From: Fusarium oxysporum f. sp. lycopersici 4287
Lineage: Eukaryota; Ascomycota; Sordariomycetes; Hypocreales; Nectriaceae
DNA length: 64,000 nucleotides
Assembly: GCF_000149955.1 (NCBI RefSeq)
Contig: NC_030988.1
Coordinates: 3,529,248-3,593,247 of the forward strand
Reading direction: 5' to 3'
Positions 21,203 to 32,923 of the stretch are shown here, piece after piece. Below the pieces are notes generated by a model that worked only from the letters and a program-made list of their open reading frames with translations, did not search any database and was not told the origin of the DNA. A program made the position numbers and the translations under genes. How positions within the stretch are numbered: position 1 is the first letter of the stretch; each line of letters begins with the position of its first letter.

Positions 21203-21351
21203 TGTTGAACAGGCACTGGGTGTCACGTGCAAGCAGGGATACTTAAGATTACAGCCGAAATGGTAAAACCTCTAAGGGGCAGAACTTGAACATAATACAA
21301 GATGAATATAAAAATCTGGATCAATGGACCGAATACACGTAATGTCTGACA
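21203..21351 (+). repeat. Solo Copia LTR with AGTAG target duplication
   Basis: This is a 149-bp diverged copy of the 15-kb Copia LTR (TGTTGAACAGGCACTGG...GTCTGACA), flanked by AGTAG on both sides. Confidence 0.92.
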
Positions 21352-21767
21352 AGTAGAACTTATCGTGGGGTCGTTTTGCGGAGTAATTTCGGGAAATCGT
21401 ATGTGATTACACAACTACCATCTGATAAGTGCCCGGCGCCGCGCACGCGAATATCTCGACGGTTAGGAGCTAAAGCGATGCAATTCCAGGGCTGGAGGAC
21501 TGCTACGCTCTGGCAGTCCGTTTGGTTTAAGAGCGACGCTGTATAGATAAGCGGGCGCTGAGATATTTGCATATGCAGCGGCTGGGGGGCCAAGCTTCGC
21601 TGTAAGGACTGACATAGCAATGTGCTAATCCTGCTGCTCGTTAATATTCAAAAAAAAAAAAAAAAAAAAAAAAAAAAGAATTAATAAAAGAATACGCCTT
21701 CTAGATAGATAGATAGATATGGACTAGTTACTGCTATAAATATATCAAGATCCTACCTGATGGCCAG
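21352..21767. other. Non-coding stretch with poly-A tract (possible SINE-like end)
   Basis: A GC-balanced segment (about 21360-21650) runs into about 27 A at 21651-21677 followed by a GATA-type microsatellite (TAGATAGATAGATA). The poly-A end suggests a retroposed sequence, but I could not find tRNA box motifs or a duplication. Confidence 0.3.
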
Positions 21768-22863
21768 CTTACCGTTGACGAGGGGCGGTCCGCCTCCTCC
21801 CTAGCCGAGCCCAGCGCCCCCGATGGCCCTGGCCCCGCTGGCGGCGCTGTTTGAGCTCGTCGATGAGCCGGTTCAAGCTCCGGCCAGCGCGTAAGAGCTC
21901 TAGCTCTGCAACTGCCTCCTCCTCGCTCTTGCCGGATGCCGTGCGGGCCAAGAGCTCGTCCCAGATCACCTTCCGGCGATAGAACTGCACCCTGATCCCG
22001 TTCCCAGGGCGCCAGCGGCTTCCCTACGTCTCTTCTAACACCTGTACGGCCGGCTGACCTGCAATCCCTTCCTCCTATTCCTTCTAGATATCCCGTACTG
22101 TAAAGACCTTGGCCAGGGCTGCAACGACGGGCATACCTGGTACTGGAGGCTCTGGAGCCGGAGCCGGAGCCGTATTGAAGTTCAAGGTAGTGGCTGTCGA
22201 CGGCGCCGGCGCCGGCGCCAGCGACACTGCTGGCCCGGCTCCAAAGTGGCCGGTAAAGGTGACAGGGACCTTGCCTTGGAGGAGGGCATCGAGGCCGTCC
22301 TGAATTCCTTCTAGCCGGGCCTCTAGCCGGATGGCCAGCCGCTGGCTATTCTGTAAGACGGCCTCGCGTGTGCTCTCTAACACACCGCTAAGCTCTGGCA
22401 GCGCGCGTTGTACGAGCAGGCTTAACGGCTCTGTAGCCCCTACCGCGTCAGAGCGAACGGCGACGGCGAACTCATCCCATTCGGGCCCGTTAAAAGGGGC
22501 ATAGGCGAAGAAGGGTAGCGACGGATAGCGAGGCTGCAATACAGCCAGGTCCTGTAACAGTACTATGCGCAGGCGCCGCATAAGCTTAAGGAAGCCGTCG
22601 GCGGCTAGGTCGTCGTCGTCGAGGCCACCTTCTGCCGAGCATTGCCGGCGCGCGCGAGCCTCAAAGCGAGGCTCCCACTGCTCGATCCACGGCCAGAGCT
22701 GCTTTTGTAAGACATACGGGGGCTCGTGGGCCGCACGCGCGAGGAAGTAGTCCTCGGGTGACGCCGAGAAGCCGGCGACAATACGCATGAACTGGCGCGG
22801 TAGATGCGTAAGATAGGCCTGGCAGAGCACGCTCTGGTTCCAGCGCAGCCCCCAGATCAAATC
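21768..22863 (-). pseudogene. Crypton-type protein fragment (GCR1_C/Ndc10-like C-terminus) with Trp-to-stop changes
   Basis: On the minus strand an open frame from about 22863 encodes CQAYLTHLPRQFMRIVAGF, a helical central part and an Ala/Pro-rich linker. In the same frame it continues through three TAG codons (22086-22084, 22077-22075, 22026-22024) into GSRWRPGN, FYRRKVIWDELL and EEEAVAELELL, the pattern of the GCR1_C DNA-binding domain. Fungal Cryptons carry a tyrosine recombinase core followed by this domain. All three TAGs fall where the family has Trp (WKEWEEGI...TWGSRW), fitting TGG to TAG. The N-terminal recombinase catalytic part is absent, the fragment being cut at 22863 by hAT terminal sequence. 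It may alternatively derive from a host gene carrying this domain. Confidence 0.6.
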
Positions 22864-23238
22864 CAATCAAACAAATTGCCAAACAAATCAATCAAATATG
22901 CCAAAATTTTATTTCAATCAAACAAATACAAAATCCTCGATTTGAAATAACATTTGATATATTTGATACACAATATGCCATCCAGGGTCCATGCTGCCAG
23001 ACCGTTGACCGCGCTTTCACAGCTTACCCGGAACCTGGCTGGTGAGCGACCCCAGCCAATCAAAGTCATCCATCAAGCCTTCCATTAGTGAGCTACCCCA
23101 GTACCACGGTCAGGCTGGTGGGGGAGAAAGTAGCTCCTTAACTTTTACGTCCCGTCCTCGCGACATCAAGTCGCGTCGGTGCTAGTTTGTTTACCTTTCA
23201 ACGCGTACCATTCCTCCCACGAGTCGACGCCTAACCCG

Positions 23239-25569
23239 ATGGAATCCGACGACATCATGCTTCCTTCGCCTCCACCCTCTGCCTTTTCTTTTCTTCGACC
23301 ACCGAGGAATTTGGCGAGTCAATTCGAGTTGACGACGCAGTCGGCATTGCCAGACCACCCTACTGTTGCAGATCTTCCGCGAGCAGTGTGGAGGAACAAA
23401 CGATATGTTTTGGAAGAGTCCTTGTCCCGGAAGGGCTCGAAGGGCCGGAAGAGCTGGATCAAGCGCCATGGATTTTTTCTTGTTGAGATCGACACTAACG
23501 ATAGTCCTTTGAGTCCTTACTGGGCCTGTCGTTTGTGTGACGCGAAGGGTCAGCCTGAGTTCTTCGCCGCTGCTGCTACGAGTTCGGCAGCGGACCATCT
23601 CCGTAAGTATGTGAATGTGAATGTGACGTCGCGAGCTTGAGCACTATTGACCAACGCCAGGTCTCACAGGATTTTCGAGAGCAGTCAAGCAGCTGATCCA
23701 GATCTGTCAACCGATGAATCTGAACGGCCTAAGCGACGACGCTTGCAGTACAGCGCCGTGCCGCGTGCTAGAGTCAAGATGATCCGAGAACTGAGCCTGT
23801 GACTTCTGATCAACACCAATGTTCCTTTTTCCTTCTTCAGCGATACATTCTTTCAGCAGCTCGCTTGGCAGCTTGACCCTCACCTAGCTGACCAGATACC
23901 ATGGAGCCGGCAATCGATGGGCCGTTTACTGGATAACACATACAAGTCTAAGAAAGATAAGATCAAGCAGGAGCTCTCAGATGCCCTTACTAAAATCCAT
24001 CTGGGGTTCGACCTGTGGACATCGCCTAATCGGCATGCTATTATGGCAGTCACAGCTCATTTTCTTGACCGCCAGGGCAAGCACCAGTCGCGCCTATTGG
24101 CACTCCGTCGCCAGCTCGGGTGTCATAGCGGAGAAAGTCTTGCGGTGACGCTCGGGCAAGTTGTGCGAGAATGGAAGATAGAGGACCGAGTCGGAACTGT
24201 GATCTCGGACAACGCATCTTCAAACGACAGCTGTCTCGTGAACTTTTACGGAGATCTCGACGCAGAGATGAGTCTGGCGAACGACGGGGCCAGACGATGC
24301 GGCTGCTATGGGCAAATCCCGAACCCGGGATGCTCGCGCCTTTTCTCTATAGCGAAGATTTCGAGTCTTTTCAAGGTCGAGTTGGAGGGATTTGGATCTT
24401 TCTTGAACGGGCCCGAGGGATAACCTACGACCCGTGGGAAAGGAAGGGTCAGGAGGGGAAAAGTCCACCAATGTTGACCTAATTNNNNNNNNNNNNNNNN
24501 NNNNNNNNNNNNNNNNNNNNNNNNNNNNNNNNNNNNNNNNNNNNNNNNNNNNNNNNNNNNNNNNNNNNNNNNNNNNNNNNNNNNNNNNNNNNNNNNNNNN
24601 NNNNNNNNNNNNNNNNNNNNNNNNNNNNNNNNNNNNNNNNNNNNNNNNNNNNNNNNNNNNNNNNNNNNNNNNNNNNNNNNNNNNNNNNNNNNNNNNNNNN
24701 NNNNNNNNNNNNNNNNNNNNNNNNNNNNNNNNNNNNNNNNNNNNNNNNNNNNNNNNNNNNNNNNNNNNNNNNNNNNNNNNNNNNNNNNNNNNNNNNNNNN
24801 NNNNNNNNNNNNNNNNNNNNNNNNNNNNNNNNNNNNNNNNNNNNNNNNNNNNNNNNNNNNAATCGATGACATGGGAAAGGATCACCGACACTATTTAAGA
24901 CTGTCCATCATGACTGCCTGGCAGAAACTAAACGAGTACTACACCAAGCTTGGAGACTCACCGTTGTTCGCTGCATCCATCATCCTCCACCCATCACTCG
25001 GCATGAACTATCTGGAGGTGAACTGGGCGTTGGAAGAGCAGCTTGTGTGGGTGAGGGATGCCAAAATTGGACTGTCTGACTACTTGGACCGTTGGTACCA
25101 CTGCAACCGGCCGGTGGATGAGCAGCAGAAGATGATCATGGACACATCGACATCCTTAAGCGTACCAAGGACGACAACTGAAGTTAGCGTGTTCAAGCAA
25201 TGGATTAAAAGCAGGACAGCGAAGACCACGGTGATGGGAAGCGAGCTTGAGCGGTATCTGCGGCTAGAGCCGCAAGAGACTGAGGATCCAATCGAGTGGT
25301 GGATGGCTCACCAGGGACAATTCCCGATGATCAGCCAATTGGCTCTCGATATACTCGCGATACCGGCGATGGCGACTGATTGCGAGAGGTCGTTCAGCCT
25401 AGCCAAGCTAACGCTGACGACGCAGAGGCTTTCGATGACGACGGAAACGCTGGAGAAGTTACAATGCCTTAAGAACTGGGTCAGACATGGTGCGGTGAAG
25501 CTAGGGGCGACAATAGGTGGGGGGGAGGAGGTCCAATGGGAGATTGGAGATGTTAGCATGGAAGCATAG
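23239..25569 (+). pseudogene. hAT transposase, frameshifted and gapped
   Basis: The N-terminal region from the ATG at 23239 contains a BED-type zinc finger (KRHGFFLVEIDTNDSPLSPY then WACRLCDAKG), followed by a likely intron starting GTAAGT near 23605. A second block from about 23840 reads FFQQLAWQLDPHLADQIPW, the LGFDLWTSPN block and VISDNASSNDSCL, the catalytic Asp region of hAT. The frame shifts near 24330 and then enters the gap (24485-24860). After it, 24895-25569 encodes the C-terminal dimerisation domain (LALDILAIPAMATDCERSFS, LKNWVRHG). The shifts and an early stop after the intron make it inactive as read. Confidence 0.8.
24485..24860. other. Assembly gap (376 N) in hAT transposase
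   Basis: The N run lies between the catalytic core and the dimerisation domain. Confidence 0.98.
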
Positions 25570-25710
25570 AGAGTCAGATTTGAAATATTTGAAATATTTG
25601 AATAAATATTTCAAACAACAAATCCAGTCTTGAGAGTTATCAAATATCTCAAATATGACCTCGGATTTGATTTGTTTGATTTGAGGGCAGCGCTGAACAA
25701 CGTGTCGCTG

Positions 25711-27869
25711 ATGCGGACTATGCTCCGAGCCATGCTTCACGAGACGTCGACTCAGCTAATGGACGAGCAGAAGAAGATGCTCGAGAGACTCTGGGACGCG
25801 TTGATGGGCAATCAGCGGATGACAACACAGATGATGGGTGAGCAGCTAGAGATGGTTCGACAGCTTCAGCAGGAAGTTCAGGCGGTCAAGACGCAGGCGG
25901 TCGAGGAGTCGAGGAACGTAGATGAGCTCAGGCGCCTGCATGAGCAGTCTACCAGGCAGCTGAGGGTGATGCGAGAGCAAACGAGCGAACAGATTAGAAC
26001 AACGCGTGAGCAAACAACCGAGCAATTGAAGATCATTCGGGAACAAACAGCGCGGAACTTTGAGCAGATGCGATTGCAAGTCATGAAAGAAGTAGGCATA
26101 GTACAAGGTCAAGCGGCAGAAGAGATAAGGCAAGCGAAGGAGGAACTGAAGCAGGCAAGAGAGGAGATGCAGCAGGCGAAAGAGGAGATCAGCCAAATGA
26201 AAGAACAGCTGAAAACGATAGCCGGCAGCATTTCGAGCGGTGCTCAGACGAGCCCGCAGCCATCGTATGCGGACGTAGCCCGTACCCCACCCACAAGCCA
26301 GCCAAGTAACGTCCGCACTCTTTCGTCCATGCGCACTACCCCATCCTCATTCACGGACACCTTGTTCTGTACTATTGACCAGGGTTCAAATCCACGACAC
26401 TCCACGACACATTTGTGAATATGGCGTGGATATGGATGCTGACTAATAATTTCGATGTGGAATGGGTGGAAATGGATCCATTATGGAAATGGATCCATAT
26501 TGTGGAATTCGTGGAATGGAAACCTACTTCGTCCAACAATGGTAATTAATGGGTCCCGCCCGCCCTCGGTGACGTCAATGTTTTTGTCATTGGTCCATTA
26601 AAATCCGCCGTTGCTTGACGCAAAGGCAACACACCCACCGACGTTCCTGTTTCTTGTTATGCTGGATATTCGTAGCCGAACCGATATACCTATAGACGCG
26701 CCTTGCCGTCTCTCTCCGTCAAGATCCAGCTTTTGTAGAGCTGAAAGAGCCGTTGATTGTCCTCTTCTGTTCGTTCTGGAACGGATGTGGTTGACTTGGT
26801 AGGATGGGGAGTGGCCATTTCGATTTGGGGTAGTAACGCGAGTAACAGTGAAGCCCCCAGAATGGACTCATTGTGTACGGAGGAAAATGGGGTGGCAAAT
26901 CGATGTTGTGTTGTTGTGGGTGATAGAAAGTACTTAGGATATGCGGGATTTCACAAGGAAATCAAGGTATTTTCGAACCCCACCTAAAATATTCCACGAT
27001 TTCCACATGTGGAACATGTGGAAGGGGCTTCGTGGCGTGGATATGGAAATGCTGAAGCCCACGTGGAATGGAATGGAATGGATATGGATCCACATTATGG
27101 ATCCATATGTGGATTTCGTGGTATGGATTTGAACCCTGCTATTGACACATCACGGGTCAGCGAGGAGGACAGAGGTAAGGCGCAAGTAGGAGAAGTGCGT
27201 CAAGCTATCGAAGAAAAGGTGCGGGCGAGGGAAGGCGGCCAACCGAACTGGCGATGCGCAGCCGTGGTGAAGGATGTAAGGAACGAAGATCGCATCAAGG
27301 TAGTGTGCCGAGACGAGGCGGAGCTGCAGCTTGTCAGGGAGGCGGCAGAGAGGACGATGGTGAAGGGCGTGAGGGTTCTCAGAAACCAGCTATACCCGGT
27401 CAAGGTCGACGGTGCAAACAGGACGGCGGTTCTAGATTCATCTGGCAATATTCTGCCTGGTGCAGCCGAAGCTCTAGGAAAAGAGAATGTAGTGACGATA
27501 GCCAAGATGCACTGGCTCAGCAATAAGGAGAACGGGAAGATGTACGGCTCGATGGTGATCTATGTCACCAAGGCGAGCGATGCGCGACGACTTCTTGACG
27601 AGAGATACTTCCACCTCGCCGGAGAGTCGGCCAGCACTAATGTCTTTGAGCGACGCCAAGGCCCCGACCAATGCTACAACTGCTGGGAGACTGGCCATAA
27701 AGCCTTTGCCTGCAGTAAAACACAACGATGCGGCAAGTGTGCGGAGACGGGACATCGCCATCGAGACTGCCAAGCGGTCGAACCAAAGTGTGTTCCATGC
27801 GGAGGACCACACGAGTCGTTCAGTCAAAACTGTCGGGTGCGACAACTACACATCACTGATGGGCACTGA
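25711..27869 (+). pseudogene. LINE ORF1 protein, interrupted by a MITE
   Basis: ORF1 encodes the nucleic-acid-binding protein that forms the retrotransposition particle with element RNA. The N-terminal part (25711-26379, from the ATG of MRTMLRAML) is a long coiled coil rich in REQT and KEE heptads, followed by YADVARTPPT and LFCTID. The MITE at 26380-27138 then interrupts. Coding resumes directly with TSRVSEEDRGK; the duplicated 8 bp CTATTGAC restores the frame. The C-terminal part carries an RNA-binding fold (RIKVVCRDE, LRNQLYPVKVD, YGSMVIYVT) and three CCHC knuckles (CYNCWETGHKAFAC, CGKCAETGHRHRDC, CVPCGGPHESFSQNC), ending at TGA 27867-27869. The start may lie further upstream. Without the MITE the frame is fully open. 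Confidence 0.85.
26380..27138. mobile_element. 759-bp hAT-type MITE, copy 1
   Basis: The TIRs are CAGGGTTCAAATCCA (inverted at the right end) and the 8-bp target duplication is CTATTGAC (26372-26379 and 27139-27146), both diagnostic of hAT. Subterminal regions are full of ATGGATCCATA and GTGGAAT-type palindromic words. A second copy, 759 bp and identical by eye, lies inverted at 48505-49263 with a different duplication. No transposase is present; the longest reading frames are about 60-75 codons and unrecognised. Confidence 0.95.
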
Positions 27870-30800
27870 CCTGCGAATCTTCCAGCTCAACGTGCACAAG
27901 AAGGATGTGGTGCAGCTGAGCATGATGAACGACAGAGACTTGCAGGACTATGCGGTGCTGGCAGTCGCTGAGCCGTACGCCTTGAATATTGAAGGATCGG
28001 TGGTGACGACACCAAACAGTCACAGGAACTGGATCAAGTATATACCTACAAAGAGACACGACATGCAGTGGCCGATACGCAGCATGCTCTGGATACGGAG
28101 CGACCTAGAGGCGGAACAAGTGCCGATACCATCGGCTGACCTCACGGGGGCGATACTTCGGTGGCCCGACCGGGAGGTCTTGGTGGTATCGGTATACGTG
28201 GCAGGGAAAGATGAGGAGGCCCTACGTACTGCCATGAGGCAACTACATGCGATCATCGGGAGCTTCCGTAACAGCACGGGAAAGAGGACGGACGTCATCC
28301 TAGCCGGCGACTTTAACCGGCACGATCAGCTCTGGGGAGGCGACGATGTGACGGGTAGGAGACAAGGTGAGGCGGGGCCGATCATCGACCTCATGGATGA
28401 GCATGGTCTACTCAGTCTTCTCCCACGAGGAACGAAGACGTGGGAAGGACCGGGTGGTGAGAGCACGATCGACTTGACGCTCGCATCAGCCGAGCTGGCA
28501 GACGAGATGGTACACTGCGGCATCTATCCGACCGAGCATGGATCAGATCACAGGGCTATCCAGGCAGAGTTTGATCTCGCGATGCCCGAGAGAACAGCGG
28601 AACCAAGGTTGTTGTTCAAAAATGCACCGTGGAACGCAATCAGGGAAAGGGTGAAGGAAAAGCTCTCACCACTTCCGTGGGATGGTGATGTCCAGTCACA
28701 GACAGGTTGATGGATGTGGTCCTCGATGCGATCCACGATCTAGTCCCACGTGCGAAGCCATCACCGTACGCAAAGAGATGGTGGACAACAGATCTCACCA
28801 AGCTTCGTAGGACGTACACGTTCTGGAGGAACCTGGCAAGGGCCCGGCGTCGGGCCGGTCAACGGATTGACAGCCTGGAAGATCGAGCCAAAGAAACGGG
28901 TAAAGAGTACCATGATGCTATGAAAAGACAGAAGAAGACGCACTGGGACGACTTTCTCGCCGATGGGACCAACATCTGGCAAGCCGCCAAGTACCTCAAA
29001 CCCGGACATGATGCGAACGGTGATAAGGTGCCTCCGCTGAAGAGAACTGATGGAACAACGACGCAGGACAAAGTCGAACAGGCGGAGGAACTGCTCAACG
29101 TCTTCTTCCCGCCGCTGCCAACAGACATAGAAGAAGAAGGCCCGCGACCACGGCGCAGAGAAGTGGCCATGCCGAACCTCACGATGGAGGAGGTGGAGGA
29201 GAAGGTGATGGAAGCCAAGGCGTGGAAGGCGCCCGGTCAAGACGGACTGCCAGCCATGGTATGGAAGCAGCTGTGGCCGGTGGTGAAGGAACGGGTCCTG
29301 CATCTGTTTCGGACATCACTGGATACAGGGCGATTGCCTAGCCAGTGGAGGACGGCCAAAATCATCCCACTCAAGAAACCGAACAAAGGCGACTATAAGA
29401 TAGCCAAGGCATGGAGACCGATCTCGCTTCTATCGACGCTGGGCAAGATCCTGGAAACAGTAGTGGCGGACCGTATATCGCACGCCGCCGAGACGTACGG
29501 ACTCTTACCCACCAATCACTTTGGTGCGAGAAAGAGGCGATCGGCAGAGCAGGCTCTACTGCTCTTCCAGGAACAGGTCTACAAAGCATGGCGCAATCGC
29601 AAAGTGGTCAGTCTCGTTAGCTTCGACGTCAAAGGAGCTTACAACGGCGTGTTCAAGGACAGGTTGCTGCAGAGACTCGAGGCGCGTGGTATACCCAAGG
29701 GGCTGATCAGGTGGATCGATGCCTTCTGCTCATACCGCACGGCTACCATCACGGTGAATGGCTACACATCAGCGCTACGGGAACTGCCACAAGCTGGCCT
29801 CCCACAAGGGTCACCACTATCGCCGATACTGTTCCTGTTCTTCAATGCAGACTTAGTGCAGAGCAGGATAGACTCGAACGGAGGCTCGATTGCGTTTGTC
29901 GACGACTACTCAGCCTGGGTCACAGGTCCGACGGCCGAAGACAACAGAGAGGGCATTCAGGCCATCATCGACCGTGCACTGGACTGGGAAAGACGCAGCG
30001 GAGCGACATTTGAGTGCGACAAGACGACCATCGTGCACTTTACCCGCGTCATCGACCGTACCAGCCGCATACCGTTCACGATCAAGGGAGATGTGATCAA
30101 GCCGAAGCGGAAGGCCAAAATTCTGGGCGTCATCATGGATGCAGGACTAAGATTCAAGAAACACATGGCTGAAGCGGCCACCAGAGGTCTCACGGCGGCC
30201 ATGTGCCTGAGAAGTCTGAGGATGCTATCTCCACGCACGGCTAGGCAGCTGTTTACGGCGACCGTCGCTCCGGCGATGGACTACGCTTCGGTCGTGTGGT
30301 CGCATGCACGAAACGAAAGAGCACTGAGCTGGTTCAACAGGGCTCAGAAGATAGGAGCACGAGCCATCACGGGTGCTTTCCGGACAGTCGCGACAGCAGT
30401 GATGGAGGCAGAAGCCAACATACAGACGGTATGCGAGCGACATGCTCAAGCAGGCATGCGGATGTACATCAACATCAAGACGGTGCCAAAGACGCACCCG
30501 CTAGCAGCCCTCAAGGTGTCGGCGAGTCGAAGATACATGTCACCGTTGAAGAAGCTGGCGCTTGCGTATGAAGGCAGCGGAACGGAGCGGATGGAAACGA
30601 TTGAGGCCTATGCGGTACCACCGTGGTACAACCGGGTGCCGCTTGTACGCGAGGCCGATCGTGAAGCGGCAAAAATAGCTGCAAAGAACGTCAACGACAT
30701 TGCCATCGCGACCAGTGCTTCCGACAGGGGAGGTCTAGTGGGTATGGGCGGCATCGTGGCCCAAAGATCGCCTGGTCAAACAGACAGGATGGTGGCCAGG

Positions 30801-31622
30801 TACTCGGCCACGCTCGGGTCACGAGACGATCAGAACCCGTACACCGCCGAACTGGAGGCGATAGCGATGGCATTGCGATGCATGCCGGATGGTCTACAAT
30901 GTCGAGAGCTTACGGTGCTGTCAAGTAGCCAGTCGTCACTCAAGGCGATTGCCCGACCGCAACAGCAATCAGGCCAGACCTCCATACGTCAGATCTACGA
31001 GCACATCGAGCGACTGAGAAAGGGAAACAATAGAGTCAAGATGATCTGGGTACCATCCAGAGACGATGACCTCAGCATGAGTCGTGAAGCAAAGAGACAA
31101 GCCAAGAAGGCTACCAGAGCGGGATGCACGCCGCAATCGCTACCGTACCAGGCCCGCTCCACGCGGCTCAGGCTGGCAGTGTCGCAGCTGCATCAGCAAC
31201 GGAAACTACCCAACAATGTAGGCAACTACTCCAAACGGATAGATCGGGCCCTACCAGGCAAACATACGCAAACACTATACGACATTTGCAAGAGACGAGA
31301 AGCCGGAGTGCTCTCGCAGCTCCGCACGGGAATGGCAAAGATCAACAGCTACCTCAACAAGATCGGGGCCGCAGAGTCGGACAGGTGTGAATGTGGATGT
31401 GTACCAGAGACAATGGAGCATTTTCTGTTCCGATGCACAAGATGGGAAGCAGAGCGTGAAGCCATGCGTCGAGTAGGACAAAACATGATGGGCAACCTTT
31501 CCTTCTTTCTAGGTGGAAAGTCGGCGTTAGACGGAGCAAAGTGGAGACCTAACCTGGAGGCGGTGCGAGCGACAGTCAAATTTGCGATGGCGACAGGAAG
31601 ATTGAGCCAGGAAGGAGTTTGA
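27859..31622 (+). pseudogene. LINE ORF2 (endonuclease, reverse transcriptase, RNase H), one frameshift
   Basis: ORF2 starts at ATG 27859, overlapping the last 11 bases of ORF1, an arrangement suited to termination-reinitiation. The AP endonuclease domain includes IFQLNVHKKD, AVAEPYA, ILAGDFNRHDQLWGGDD, TIDLTLAS and EHGSDHRAI. The frame breaks at about 28705 (TGA at 28708) and resumes in another frame to 31622. The older copy reads QQKTDRLM at this point; restoring QTDRLM needs four bases, so loss of one GACA unit from a tandem GACAGACA explains the shift. The RT has QGSPLSPILFLFFNADL and FVDDY. The RNase H has the first Asp (SASDRGG) and Glu (TAELEAI), but the third acidic site reads SSSQSS, as I recall for many Tad RNase H domains. 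The end carries CECG..PETMEHFLFRC, a CCHC finger. The remaining 971 codons are uninterrupted. Confidence 0.9.
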
Positions 31623-31928
31623 GAAGGAGAAAACTAATGACCACTAATATTAACATCACAGCTGATTACTAACAACAAACAGCCTCAAGTTGACAGACCA
31701 TGCTTCAGCTGCTGAAGATAGGATGCTGAACACTTGGAGAAGTTGGCCTTCAAGCAGGCCTGTCGCAGGGACAAGCGAGGCTGGGGAAAGTGGCAGGATG
31801 TAAGGACTGGTGAGGTTGAGGTTGTAAGGGGTAAAATGGGGGGAATAACAGTGTAACGAGATACAACGTTGTGGGCCCTATGAGGCGTATCCTCCCGGGC
31901 GGAATAAATTCATTCATTCATTCATTCC

Positions 31929-32920
31929 TCTCTGAGGATGGGGAGGGACTACGGTTCCATAATACATATACAATTAGGGGCATCAAGGCGCCCGCGATCC
32001 GTTCAACATAATATAATAAAAATAATCGTATTCTTAAAATCTTACTAAAATATAAGAGATAAGGGAAATAAAAAAGAAATAGGTTCAGGATTAAATATCT
32101 TATAAAAGCGAATTTATAAATACCTTCTTCTATATAGGAAACGTAACGCTTGATCGAGCGTCACTCTATCGCAACATACCATGACATGCCGCGACAGCAA
32201 TATTGACTCAAATAGAATAAAACTTCGCTTCTAATGCTCTTTAGACCAGCGAAGTATAGATTAGAATTCAACTTGGCCAAAAAATTGGTGGCGGCCTTGA
32301 AGACCTAAGTCGCATTTGCCTACTGGAGTGTCAACCCCTGTAAAGTGGGACAGATTAAATTAATTGTGCAACAATTGATTTTGGAATGTAGGACTAGGGG
32401 AGGTACGTTGAGCCCTTGTGTTTGTAATGCCGACAATGGCATTGTTAAGAATGCAATCACTAAATGACCGATAATATAGCAAGGCAATATACCCAGCCAG
32501 CCAGCCAGTGTAACTTAGCTTCACGTCATCACCGAGTGAGTCCCTTCCTGAAGTCAAGGTTCGGCTTTAGTGAAGCGATGATGAGCGCTGACTGTTGGTT
32601 GACACCGAAAGCGCTGATTGATCGGACGGTCGACTTGGGCAAGACGACGACGGGTTGGGAGACGATGCCGATGGCGATCAGGGCGATGAGACTGATTGAA
32701 GTGAATGGTGCTGGGGGTGAAGCGATGAGTCGCTCATCTTGGGGTCCGTCAGCGACGGCTGAAGCGACGCGTGTGCAATGGCTGTTACGTCTTTGACACG
32801 GTCGATGGTGTCCCTCAATTGGCGGTCAAAGTCAGGCACCGCTGTCGTGGGGATCAAGAGCCTCGACAAACTTGTCCTACAGCCTGAGGTGAATGATGAG
32901 TTCAGAAACGACGGCAACGG
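31929..32920. other. Intergenic stretch, no gene supported
   Basis: The first part (to about 32260) is A/T-rich with an AGGAAACGTAACGCTTGATC word near 32138 that recurs near 34690 and 34730. The second part has short frames on both strands but no recognisable product. A minus-strand frame at 32917-32678 continues that of the next gene after its stop, but shows no conserved features. Confidence 0.35.
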
Positions 32921-32923
32921 GGC

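Larger units (their letters stand above)
22864..25689 (+). mobile_element. hAT DNA transposon, degraded, with gap
   Basis: Both ends are rich in CAAATC/TTTGATTTG words (CAAATCCAATCAAACAAAT on the left, ATTTGATTTGTTTGATTTG on the right), which look like TIRs with subterminal repeats. Between them lies a hAT transposase on the plus strand with a BED finger and a dimerisation domain. I could not find a clean 8-bp target duplication, because Crypton sequence flanks the left and LINE ORF1 flanks the right. Confidence 0.7.
25690..31928 (+). mobile_element. Tad-like LINE, nearly complete (LINE-3 copy)
   Basis: This is a two-ORF non-LTR retrotransposon: ORF1 with a coiled coil and zinc knuckles, and ORF2 with AP endonuclease, RT, RNase H and a terminal zinc motif. 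ORF2 starts inside the end of ORF1. The 3' end is an (ATTC)n tail at about 31905-31928 after GGAATAAATTC rather than a plain poly-A. ORF1 is interrupted by the 759-bp hAT-type MITE and ORF2 by one frameshift. No RIP-type stops are seen, unlike the copy at 8-9.6 kb, so it is young. Confidence 0.9.

Noticed and set aside
21352..21700. SINE candidate ending in poly-A
   Set aside because: A poly-A tract is present but no tRNA-derived boxes or target duplication were found; left as an unassigned stretch.
22864..25689. 8-bp target duplication for the large hAT element
   Set aside because: Flanks on the two sides differ and belong to different elements, so a duplication could not be established.
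25630..25710. Upstream in-frame extension of LINE ORF1
   Set aside because: The extension lies in the hAT terminal CAAATC/TTTGATTTG repeats; the ATG at 25711 after the hAT end fits better.
26611..26802. 63-codon ORF inside the 759-bp MITE
   Set aside because: It has no recognisable domain and appears in both copies only because the copies are identical; not supported as a gene.
31349..31579. Minus-strand ORFs over LINE ORF2
   Set aside because: They are shadows of the 971-codon ORF2 segment, which has RT and RNase H motifs.
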